Virus record (IMG/VR): IMGVR_UViG_3300038701_000839
Span: 1 to 24,242 of that record
Reading direction: 5' to 3' (one strand)
Source: a virus
Length of the DNA stretch: 24,242 nt
The notes beneath the pieces were generated by a model. The model did not search any database and was not told where the DNA came from. It saw nothing but the letters and a program-made list of their open reading frames with translations. Within the stretch, counting starts at the first letter, position 1; every line of letters starts with the position of its first letter. The position numbers and the translations under genes are program-made. Below, piece after piece: positions 14,648 to 21,534 of this stretch.

Positions 14648-15140
14648 CGACACGTCGCACGATGACCATTTGACCAACGCAATCAATGCAGCGAGGGAGC
14701 AATTCGAACAGGACACCGATTACGTTCCGATTTCTCAAACGTTTGAAGTGATCCTTGACGAATTCCCTCGCAATCGCTGCCCGATTGCGTTGCCAGTGCG
14801 TCCAGTAACGTCACTTACATCGGTGGCGTATATGGATGGTGCGTCGTCAGAAACGTTGGCCACATCGGTAGCTGATCTGGACCGACGCAAACGTAACTTG
14901 GTTTTGAAATACGACCAGGATTGGCCGAGCGTTGAACGGCAGAACGATTGCGTGGTGATCACATTGGTCGCGGGTTACTCCGCAGTGTCAACTGTTCCGC
15001 GATTGATCCGGCAGGCGATTTTGTTACAGGTCGCCAAGTGGTTTGAGGATCGCGACATGATGACGCCAGCAACACACGAGCAGTTTGACGTGGCTTATGA
15101 GCGAATCATCCGACGACTGATGCGGAGTTCGTACCCATGA
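14538..15140 (+). CDS. Head-tail connector protein (HK97 gp6-like)
   Basis: 200 residues from ATG 14538. The front matches the gp6/connector family: RLLRTAGPSSEPVTVADAKKQLEI (about 11-34), HDDHLTNAINAAREQFEQDTDY, then FEVILDEFPRN and LPVRPVTSLTSVAYMDG, with a late VPRLIRQAILLQVAKWFEDRD helix. These proteins form the ring below the portal. The start is well supported by the conserved EPVT region, although the ribosome binding site is weak, and the first 110 bases also encode the preceding small protein. The stop overlaps the next start as ATGA. Confidence 0.88.
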   Translation: MATTAISPKIRLLRTAGPSSEPVTVADAKKQLEIASSDTSHDDHLTNAINAAREQFEQDTDYVPISQTFEVILDEFPRNRCPIALPVRPVTSLTSVAYMDGASSETLATSVADLDRRKRNLVLKYDQDWPSVERQNDCVVITLVAGYSAVSTVPRLIRQAILLQVAKWFEDRDMMTPATHEQFDVAYERIIRRLMRSSYP

Positions 15141-15484
15141 CATGGAGACCCGGCAAAACGTTTCGCGTCGGCGCAATGCGTTACAGTATCGATGTGCAAG
15201 AGCACACTGACGCACGAGATGCTGCTGGGCAGGCTGTATCGACGTGGGCAAACCGATTGACCAGTGAACCGGCAAGGTTTTTCGACGTGGGCGGTGGGAC
15301 TGCCTATCGCGGGCAACAACTTGAAGAAACGGTGATTGCCGTGTTTGAGGTCCGGTTTCGTACCGGATATGACGCCACGCAGCGGATTGTATTTGACGGC
15401 GAGACCTACGGCATCACAAGGGTGAGCCGAGTCGACGGTGGACGCCGCTACCTGGCCCTGTTTTGCAAGGCGGTAGCAGCATGA
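15137..15484 (+). CDS. Head closure/head-tail adaptor protein
   Basis: 115 residues; ATG 15137 overlaps the connector stop as ATGA. The arrangement RYSIDVQEHTDARDAAGQAV, then WANRLTSEPARFFDVGGGTAYRGQQ, then FEVRFRTGYDATQRIVFDGETYGITRV is the usual pattern of head-tail adaptor proteins (SPP1 gp16 / PF05521-like): a short N-terminal R/V-rich strand, E-x-F/Y-G-x-Q loop and a closing I-x-x-V strand. It joins the connector to the tail. The next gene is coupled by ATGA. Confidence 0.87.
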   Translation: MTWRPGKTFRVGAMRYSIDVQEHTDARDAAGQAVSTWANRLTSEPARFFDVGGGTAYRGQQLEETVIAVFEVRFRTGYDATQRIVFDGETYGITRVSRVDGGRRYLALFCKAVAA

Positions 15485-15987
15485 TCAAAATGGAATTCCA
15501 ACTGCCTAAAAAAGAGGTCAATGATCTGTTGCGTCAGTTGCCGAACCTTGCACGATCGGCAGCTTACGACAAAGGCATCCCGGCCGCGGCCAGAGTGGTT
15601 CGCAATCGGCTAAAAGAAATCACACCACGTTCATCGTCGTCAGGGTCCACAAAGAAGTGGAGCAAGAAAACACAAGCAGAGCGTGCGGGCGAATTGCCGC
15701 TTTACAAGACCGTTGCAATCAAGATGCTGCGACCCAAACGCGGCAGGGTGACGGCATTGGTTGGATACGGATGGCCACGCGGAAACAAAGGGCATTATAC
15801 GATCCCGATGAAAAGCCAGTTTCGACGAGTGGTATTGTGGGGAAACGACACAGGACAGAAACGCCGCAAGGGTGACGACATCCTAAAACGAGCATTTGAC
15901 GAATCAAAACAGCAAGCCGCTGCTGCTTACGTTGCAGGGGTGAAGAAAGAAGTGGACAAGCATATTGCGAGGTTTGGCAATGGCTGA
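15481..15987 (+). CDS. HK97 gp10-like tail/head-tail joining protein
   Basis: 168 residues; ATG 15481 overlaps the previous stop as ATGA. Features of the gp10 family: an N-terminal helix with LPNLARSAAYDKGIPAAARV, a basic flexible segment (TPRSSSSGSTKKWSKKTQAE), beta strands around VTALVGYGWPRGNKGHY with a conserved His region, and a C-terminal helix (DILKRAFDESKQQAAAAYV). Such proteins act at the head-tail interface. It overlaps the tail completion gene by 8 bases. Confidence 0.84.
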   Translation: MIKMEFQLPKKEVNDLLRQLPNLARSAAYDKGIPAAARVVRNRLKEITPRSSSSGSTKKWSKKTQAERAGELPLYKTVAIKMLRPKRGRVTALVGYGWPRGNKGHYTIPMKSQFRRVVLWGNDTGQKRRKGDDILKRAFDESKQQAAAAYVAGVKKEVDKHIARFGNG

Positions 15988-16402
15988 TGTTGCCTCTGCG
16001 TTTCGCTTGGTGCTGCTGGATGATTCGGATGTTTCCAACGCGGTGGGGACGCGGATCATTCCTGACCAATTGGCACAGGGTGAAACGTTACCAGCGATCA
16101 CGTACCGGCGAATCAGCACGCGACACGAAAAGACAATTGAAGGAAGCAAAGCACGCATGGCAATCAGTCGCATAAGTTGCGAGTGCTTTGCGGCAACGAG
16201 AGCAGCAGCGGACGCACTGGCGGAACTGGTCAGGCTGTCCGGTGTATTGGATTGGAGAGGAGTTCAACACGGCGTTGACGCAAGGAACGTCGAGGTGGAC
16301 TCAGGGATCAGTCACCTGACTGAGCAGAACACGGAAGGATCGCACGAGTTGCGATACATCACAGAAATTGATTTCGAAATCACTTTTAGGGAGGCCGTTT
16401 AG
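15980..16402 (+). CDS. Tail completion/tail terminator protein (gp17-like, DUF3168)
   Basis: 140 residues from ATG 15980, with GCGAGG upstream. The pattern FRLVLLDDSDVSNAVGTRII, then PAITYRRISTRHEK, then ISCECFAATRAAADALAELV is typical of DUF3168 proteins, which cap the tail and connect it to the head. The closing segment RYITEIDFEITF is a typical final strand. The gene lies in the expected place between the gp10-like protein and the tail tube gene, whose ATG follows its stop immediately. Confidence 0.85.
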   Translation: MADVASAFRLVLLDDSDVSNAVGTRIIPDQLAQGETLPAITYRRISTRHEKTIEGSKARMAISRISCECFAATRAAADALAELVRLSGVLDWRGVQHGVDARNVEVDSGISHLTEQNTEGSHELRYITEIDFEITFREAV

Positions 16403-16810
16403 ATGGCACACAATACTGGTAACGGCGCAACGATCACTTTCACCGGAGTGTCAGGCTCAATTCGCTCAATCAATCCTGGTGCGTTCAAGCTCGCCGGCAT
16501 TGACGATTCCACGCTCGCAACGACTGACATTCAGGAGATGATCAAGTCAGATTTGCACACGTGCGATGAGGTTGAAATCGAATATCTGTTTGATACCGAT
16601 GACAGCTTGATCGACATCACCAACGCAGCGTCCACGTTGACGATCACTTGGCCGATGGACACCGGGCAAACGACCGCGGCAACGTTGGCAGGCACTGCGT
16701 TTGTGACGGAGGCAAGTTTCCCAACACTTGCCAATGACGAGTTGCAGGTTGCAACGGTCAAGTTCCAATTCGACGGCAAGACCGGCCCCGCATTCACCGC
16801 AGGCAGCTGA
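16403..16810 (+). CDS. Major tail (tube) protein
   Basis: 135 residues; ATG 16403 directly follows the previous TAG with no gap. The protein is small, beta-rich and acidic with few Cys, starting NTGNGATITFTG and including a DLHTCDEVEIEYLFD segment and TITWPMDTGQTTAATLAGTAF near the C-terminal half, typical of phage tail tube subunits of the short type. It polymerises into the tail tube. Assigned by pattern and by position between the tail completion gene and the tail chaperones; the family member cannot be named exactly. Confidence 0.82.
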   Translation: MAHNTGNGATITFTGVSGSIRSINPGAFKLAGIDDSTLATTDIQEMIKSDLHTCDEVEIEYLFDTDDSLIDITNAASTLTITWPMDTGQTTAATLAGTAFVTEASFPTLANDELQVATVKFQFDGKTGPAFTAGS

Positions 16811-16815
16811 TCCTC

Positions 16816-17142
16816 ATGAGCACCGAACCCACCATCACCGCGGTTGAGTTTCGCCCCCACATTGCCGGTTACAGGCTGCTGGAAGACGGAACACAACAAG
16901 ACGTTGAGTTTGACCAGTGGATTCTACTGGTCAATGACGGACCCGATGGGCAGATGGTGCAAGCCGGCTACGTGCAGAAAGCAGATGGCGGTGGTATCCC
17001 ACTGATCCGCCGATTTTCGCCTGAAAACCTCGGGCGGATTCAAGCACTGGTTGAAGCGGAAAAGGGAGCACGGAAACCAGTTAATCAACCCACCTTCTCC
17101 CAGGACGATGACGAAGATGACGAAGATGACGACGAAGAGTGA
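16816..17142 (+). CDS. Small acidic-tailed phage tail-module protein
   Basis: 108 residues from ATG 16816. Unrecognised. A compact N-terminal domain (VEFRPHIAGYRLLEDGTQQD and a WILLVND strand) with a later FSPENLGRIQALVEAEKG helix precedes a strikingly acidic end (about twelve Asp/Glu). The acidic stretch is encoded by three tandem GATGACGAA-type units (17107-17133) that also contain the start codons of the next gene in another frame. It lies between tail tube and chaperone genes, so a tail assembly role is likely but inferred. Confidence 0.55.
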   Translation: MSTEPTITAVEFRPHIAGYRLLEDGTQQDVEFDQWILLVNDGPDGQMVQAGYVQKADGGGIPLIRRFSPENLGRIQALVEAEKGARKPVNQPTFSQDDDEDDEDDDEE

Positions 17143-17506
17143 CCCCCGGCAGGCATTGAGAGACCGGTTGATCAATGTGGCAAAGCGGCGTTTCAAAACG
17201 TTGCTGGTTGATGGTGCCGAGTATGCCATCCAATCCCTGACCGAATTAGAACGCTCGAAAAATGAGTTGTTGCAGTTCAGCAAATCTGGGGATCTGGATT
17301 TGTCCAAGCTGCCTCACGCCAAGTTGGATTTGATCTGCCGGTGCTTGATCGATCCAGAAACCAAGGATCCGCTTTTCCAAGTTGGCGAGTGGGAACTATT
17401 GCAAAACCTGCCTGCCTACGTGACCGCAAAACTCTACTCAGCCTGCTTGGAAGTCAACGGAGTCGAGGATGTTGAGGTTTCGGAGTTGGTGGGAAACTCC
17501 GGATGA
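17108..17506 (+). CDS. Tail assembly chaperone, G-type
   Basis: 132 residues if ATG 17108 is used; ATG 17117 and 17126 are equal alternatives in a repetitive start region (MTKMTKMTT), and the ribosome binding site is weak (AGGA at 17102-17105). Soluble and helical: ALRDRLINVAKRRFKTLLVD, then YAIQSLTELERSKNELLQFS, then LDLICRCLIDPETKDPLF. It occupies the place of lambda G, ahead of a T-type gene and the tape measure, where such proteins hold the tape measure during tail assembly. Before the stop lies an in-phase slippery GGGAAAC (17491-17497), predicting a minor G-T fusion of about 254 residues ending at 17871. Confidence 0.8.
   Translation: MTKMTKMTTKSDPRQALRDRLINVAKRRFKTLLVDGAEYAIQSLTELERSKNELLQFSKSGDLDLSKLPHAKLDLICRCLIDPETKDPLFQVGEWELLQNLPAYVTAKLYSACLEVNGVEDVEVSELVGNSG
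17491..17497 (+). promoter_or_regulatory. Programmed -1 ribosomal frameshift site (GGGAAAC)
   Basis: In the reading frame of the G-type chaperone the sequence is gtG-GGA-AAC, exactly the X-XXY-YYZ form of a canonical -1 slip site, nine bases after which the G stop begins at 17504-17506. Slipping back one base reads CTC, CGG, ATG and continues into the T frame. Lambda uses the near-identical GGGAAAG at the same gene junction. A hairpin downstream (17511-17520 with 17529-17538) could stimulate pausing. Confidence 0.8.
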
Positions 17507-17871
17507 GCCAGCGGATGCGGTGGGCCTGCCGCATCTGTCTGGCACTTGGGATCGATGATCCTGAGCAATGGTTGCACGAATGCACGCCAAGAAAGCTGGC
17601 CATTTGGCAAGCGTTCTACCGTTTTGAACCGTGGGGAGCCGACATGGAGCAAGCCGCAAACATGCAGACGCAGATCAGCGGCCTGATTGCCATGTACGCA
17701 TCGGCACATGGTGCGGACGCTAAGCCGCAACCGATCACGGATTTTATGCCAGCGGATTGGGAAGGGGCACGCAAACCCAAACCAAAGAAACCAAAGCGGA
17801 AGGCAATACAGGCAGCAAAGGCAATCTGCCAATCGTTGTTTCCGTCTGCTGCGAAACGTAGGTACAACTGA
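17503..17871 (+). CDS. Tail assembly chaperone, T-type (probably made as G-T fusion)
   Basis: 122 codons from an ATG at 17503 that overlaps the G stop as ATGA, but likely expressed mainly by -1 frameshifting from the G frame. The region MRWACRICLALGIDDPEQWL, then CTPRKLAIWQAFYRFEPWG matches T-type tail assembly proteins (helix, W-x-x-F/Y-Y, then E-P). The C-terminal part is basic (ARKPKPKKPKRK). It sits directly before the tape measure gene, which overlaps its stop as TGATG. Whether free T is made from the internal ATG is unknown. Confidence 0.78.
   Translation: MSQRMRWACRICLALGIDDPEQWLHECTPRKLAIWQAFYRFEPWGADMEQAANMQTQISGLIAMYASAHGADAKPQPITDFMPADWEGARKPKPKKPKRKAIQAAKAICQSLFPSAAKRRYN
17511..17538 (+). 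promoter_or_regulatory. Hairpin downstream of the frameshift site
   Basis: GATGCGG (17514-17520) is perfectly complementary to CCGCATC (17529-17535), with an eight-base loop TGGGCCTG. Two G-U pairs and one C-G pair extend it to 10 bp (17511-17520 with 17529-17538). The stem starts 13-16 bases past the heptamer, somewhat farther than typical stimulators. It is inside the T coding sequence. Confidence 0.5.
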
Positions 17872-20246
17872 TGGCAACGAATCTAAACGCACTGGTTTTG
17901 AAAGTTGGCAGCGACACGTCTGGTCTGGCGGCTGGCGTCAAAGCGGTGCGTGGTGACATCACGCGTATCAACAACATCATGCGGACAGCAGCAGGCGACA
18001 CCGGCAAGCTGCAACGTGCAACCGCATCGCTGAAACGGATTTACGAAGCCGGTGGAATCGAGATCAAGGAGTATCAACGTGCCATTGGGATTGTAACCAA
18101 GCAATACAAGCAGAACAAAAAAGAGGGCAACGAGCACTCGGCAACGATCCAGAAAGGCAAGTCAATCGTTGCTCAGTATCGATCAGAAACCGATCGAGTG
18201 CGTGATTCGATCACAGCGGTGCGGGTAGCTCATCAGCAAGGAGCCATCACGTCCGATCAGCACACCAATGCAACATCCAAGCTGATGCAGAAACTCCGCG
18301 AACTGAAAGCGGAAGAGGATGGGACGGCGGCAGCAGCGAGGCGGGCGAAACAGCAACAGACCGAAGCGATGGCGATTGTGAAACGATCCACGCCAGAAGT
18401 AGCTAGGTTGTCCGCTCAAATGCAATTATTGAACCGAGCTTACAAAGCTGGGCAAATCAGTACGCAACAATTTCGCCAAGCCAATGCAATGTTGCGGGAA
18501 GATTTGCGTAAGCTGTCCACGCAATCGACTGAAACGACGAGCAAGATGGGGGCGATGGTCTCACAGGTCAAAGGGCTCGTGGCTGCTTATCTCGGGTTCA
18601 ATGCAATACGCACGATCGGCAACGCATCGATGCAGATTGAGCAGGCCGCGGTGTCGTTTGAGGTATTCACAGGATCAGCCGAAGAAGGTTTGCGGGTTGT
18701 CAATGAGCTGCGAGAGTACAGCCAAAACGCTCCGACGCTAGGCGAGACTCAGATTTTCAAAGCGGCCCAAACCATGATGGGTTTCGGCATGGAATCGCAA
18801 AAGGTGTTGCCGATTGTTCGGCAGCTTGGCGACATCAGCGGCGGCAATCAAGAACGGTTCAACTCGTTGGCGTTGGCAATGAGTCAAGCGTCCGCAGCGG
18901 GCAAACTGATGGGGCAGGATTTGCTTCAAATGATCAACGCAGGTTTCAACCCGCTGTTGCAGATTTCGGAGACAACTGGCAAATCCATCGGCGAGCTCAA
19001 AGACGAAATGGCAAAGGGGAACATCTCTTTTGCGATGGTCGAGCAAGCGATGCGTGACGTGACATCCGAAACAGGTCGGATGGGTGGGCTCATGGATAAG
19101 GTCGGAAAAACGTTTGGCGGGCAGTTGTCATCGCTTCGCAAGCAGGCAGTGGGCCTTGGTGTGGACTTCTTCGATACGGTCAAGCCTGCTCTGACTACGG
19201 TTGTGTCGGCGATGGCATCGATGATCAAGGCACTGCGTCAGTTGAAATCAAACCTCAATCAGAATCACGTTCAGATTGCTGCGGTAGTCGCTTCGTTTGG
19301 TGCTGCGGTGTTGATTGTCCCCAAGGTTGTCGCAGCGATCGGAACGGCAGTGGTGGCGGTCAAAAGCATCACGACGGCACTCGTGACCATGCAGGCATAT
19401 TCCGGTCCAGCAGGGTGGGCAACGTTAGCCGCGGGAGCCGGCGTGGCGGCTATTGCGTTGGGCGTAGTCGATGATGCATTTGCCGAAACGATCGACAAGC
19501 AAGGCAAGATGGCCAGCGAATCAGTTGCGACGGTCAAGCAAGCTAAAATGGAAATGGACCAGATCAACGCATCGACAGCGGTTGCCGCAAGTGGGCAGCT
19601 TAACACCGCACAGCAGATGATCACGGCTTACAAAGAGCAAAATGAAGAACTGCGATTGCAGGCACATATCCAAGAGCGTGGGCGATTTCATGTCGAATAC
19701 ATGCAGGCATACCACGCTGGAGCCACTGTGGCTGAGCTAAATCAGATCAAAGCGTTGAAGCAACAAAACGATATGCTGTCCAAGCAAGCAAAAGCAAGAG
19801 AGCAAGCAGCCGAAGCGCAAGAGCGGATTGCTAAAGCGAAAGACGCGATGGTGGCAGAACGAAAAGAACGTGCGGAGCAATTGACTGGAGCGGCAAACGC
19901 TAAGACCGAGCGTGAAACCGCGTTTGAGCGTCTGGCTGAAATCGCACAATTGCAACGCGATGGTTTGATCGATTCACGGGTCACACAGCACGCATTCCGT
20001 GAGGTGGTTCGTGATTTTGCGCAGGCAAACAAGCAACCGGAGAAAAAGAACGAAAACAAACCCATCCCGGTCATTACCAGAGGATCGCGAGAAGAATACC
20101 GACTGATCACGCAAATGCAAATGAACCGCAAGAACGACGACCGGAAGCGTCACGAGCAAGCCCAAGAGTTGCGCCGTGAACAGGTCAAAACACTGCGGGA
20201 AGCGGTTGCGGCGATTCAGAGTATAGAAGGGGCGGAGTCAGTCTGA
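17871..20246 (+). CDS. Tape measure protein
   Basis: 791 residues, the longest gene, coupled by TGATG to the T gene. Its length sets tail length in siphoviruses. The N-terminal ~240 residues are helical with three related units of the form G-x-I-x(3-5)-F/Y/H-x3-A (about 61-80, 124-142, 194-215). The tape measure domain follows: MQIEQAAVSFEVFTGSAEEG at about 254-273, a T-L-G-E-T-Q-I-F-K-A-A stretch, GNQERFNSLALAMSQASAAG, and GKLMGQDLLQMINAGFNPL (about 344-362). Hydrophobic segments near 467-500 and 505-533 could insert in the membrane at DNA injection. The C-terminal 200 residues are a charged coiled coil. Confidence 0.93.
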   Translation: MATNLNALVLKVGSDTSGLAAGVKAVRGDITRINNIMRTAAGDTGKLQRATASLKRIYEAGGIEIKEYQRAIGIVTKQYKQNKKEGNEHSATIQKGKSIVAQYRSETDRVRDSITAVRVAHQQGAITSDQHTNATSKLMQKLRELKAEEDGTAAAARRAKQQQTEAMAIVKRSTPEVARLSAQMQLLNRAYKAGQISTQQFRQANAMLREDLRKLSTQSTETTSKMGAMVSQVKGLVAAYLGFNAIRTIGNASMQIEQAAVSFEVFTGSAEEGLRVVNELREYSQNAPTLGETQIFKAAQTMMGFGMESQKVLPIVRQLGDISGGNQERFNSLALAMSQASAAGKLMGQDLLQMINAGFNPLLQISETTGKSIGELKDEMAKGNISFAMVEQAMRDVTSETGRMGGLMDKVGKTFGGQLSSLRKQAVGLGVDFFDTVKPALTTVVSAMASMIKALRQLKSNLNQNHVQIAAVVASFGAAVLIVPKVVAAIGTAVVAVKSITTALVTMQAYSGPAGWATLAAGAGVAAIALGVVDDAFAETIDKQGKMASESVATVKQAKMEMDQINASTAVAASGQLNTAQQMITAYKEQNEELRLQAHIQERGRFHVEYMQAYHAGATVAELNQIKALKQQNDMLSKQAKAREQAAEAQERIAKAKDAMVAERKERAEQLTGAANAKTERETAFERLAEIAQLQRDGLIDSRVTQHAFREVVRDFAQANKQPEKKNENKPIPVITRGSREEYRLITQMQMNRKNDDRKRHEQAQELRREQVKTLREAVAAIQSIEGAESV

Positions 20247-21169
20247 TGGCAATTACGTTTGCAGTACGCGAAAGACGCGAGGGACGCAAGTTCGGCCAGC
20301 GTGGTCGAGGCGATCAAATCGACATCACGTGGAACCGGGAGTTCTACGTGGATGTGACTGCAACGGGTGGTGATGCAGTCACAGACGCAAACGATTATGA
20401 AGTTGCAACGGCTACAGGCCTGCCGTTGGTCAACAAGTCAATATATGAGGTCGATGGCAAGATCATTCCGTTTGTCGTTTGTCGTGCGGTGACATTGGAC
20501 CGCGACGCCGGCAGGCTGGATCGTTGGATTGCCAAAGCATCCTACACGTCCCAGGTGCAGAGCGGCAATGCATTGGCCGACAATCAACCTATCACTCCAC
20601 CCGTTGCGGTGACGGACATCACACCAAGAGAAACGGGTTCATTTGGGGAAATCGAGCGGGTTTTATATACGGATTATTCCGCAGTGCCTAAGCCTGTTTT
20701 GACTCCGCTAAAACACTTTTACGCGGAGCCGTTGCTGGAACCTATCAGCACCTTGATCGTCAAGATCACTCAGCATGAAGCCACCACGAGCTACGCTACG
20801 CTGAGAGGGCGACGAAAACGCTGCAACGATGACACGTACCGCACAGATGCGGCATACACCTGGCTAATTCAAGAGGTTGAGTTTCAAGACGTAACAGTGA
20901 CGCTTTCCGGCGGGGCCACAGATTGTTCGCTCGTGACCTACACGCTCGAATACAACCCGATGACAAACGGATGGGAAGATGAGCGGGTGTTGATCGATAC
21001 GCACTACCTGGACGGCGGTGTGAGAAAAGCGTTTGCCGACGATGAATTGCGCACAGAAGATTACGGTTTCATTACATCGGCGGGAGCAAAGAAAGCAGGG
21101 TCCACGCCAGATTATGAGCAGTTTCGGCGGTTTCAAGACATCGACTTTGACTCATTCTTGAGGGTTTGA
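20246..21169 (+). CDS. Tail-tip region protein, unrecognised
   Basis: 307 residues; ATG 20246 overlaps the tape measure stop as TGATG. No known family is recognised. The N-terminus is basic (RERREGRKFGQRGRGDQIDI), the bulk is beta-rich and acidic, with several Tyr-rich strands, a basic TLRGRRKRCNDD loop near the middle, and an FQDIDFDSFLRV end. No signal peptide or membrane segment. Position just after the tape measure, where distal tail and baseplate genes usually lie, suggests a tail-tip structural protein; this is inference. Confidence 0.6.
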   Translation: MAITFAVRERREGRKFGQRGRGDQIDITWNREFYVDVTATGGDAVTDANDYEVATATGLPLVNKSIYEVDGKIIPFVVCRAVTLDRDAGRLDRWIAKASYTSQVQSGNALADNQPITPPVAVTDITPRETGSFGEIERVLYTDYSAVPKPVLTPLKHFYAEPLLEPISTLIVKITQHEATTSYATLRGRRKRCNDDTYRTDAAYTWLIQEVEFQDVTVTLSGGATDCSLVTYTLEYNPMTNGWEDERVLIDTHYLDGGVRKAFADDELRTEDYGFITSAGAKKAGSTPDYEQFRRFQDIDFDSFLRV

Positions 21170-21534
21170 TGGGCTTCAATTTCCGCGATCGTGAGGTTGC
21201 CGAAGGCTTGAAACGCCTGCTGAGCAACAAACCCTATTCCCCGGTGCCGAATCAAGGGTCCGAGAAAAGACAGCTACGATTGACTGAGGGGTGGATACTT
21301 GAAACTCCATCAGGCGGAATTGCTGCCAGAAGCGGAACGACGATCAGCAGCGCCGCTTGCACGGTCAAATGGGTCAACGATAGCGGCACGCTGGAAAACT
21401 ACACCAACAACGCCGGCAACGCGGTTACGCTCACCGTCTACAACGTGTTTACAGCAGACATTGCCGGGTCGACCATCATCACCGCAAAAACAGTGTTCGG
21501 TAAGCTCATCGCAGACGCGGAGGATTGCGGGTGA
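21169..21534 (+). CDS. Small tail-region protein, unrecognised
   Basis: 121 residues from ATG 21169 (TGATG coupling; the TTG just upstream is less likely). The N-terminal 45 residues are polar and basic (NFRDREVAEGLKRLLSNKPY), while the C-terminal part is a beta-like domain rich in T, A, N and V (SGGIAARSGTTISSAACTVK and later NNAGNAVTLTVYNVF). Unknown family. It is coupled to its neighbours on both sides, suggesting participation in the same tail-tip assembly. Its terminal codons contain GGAGG, the ribosome binding site for the next gene. Confidence 0.58.
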   Translation: MGFNFRDREVAEGLKRLLSNKPYSPVPNQGSEKRQLRLTEGWILETPSGGIAARSGTTISSAACTVKWVNDSGTLENYTNNAGNAVTLTVYNVFTADIAGSTIITAKTVFGKLIADAEDCG

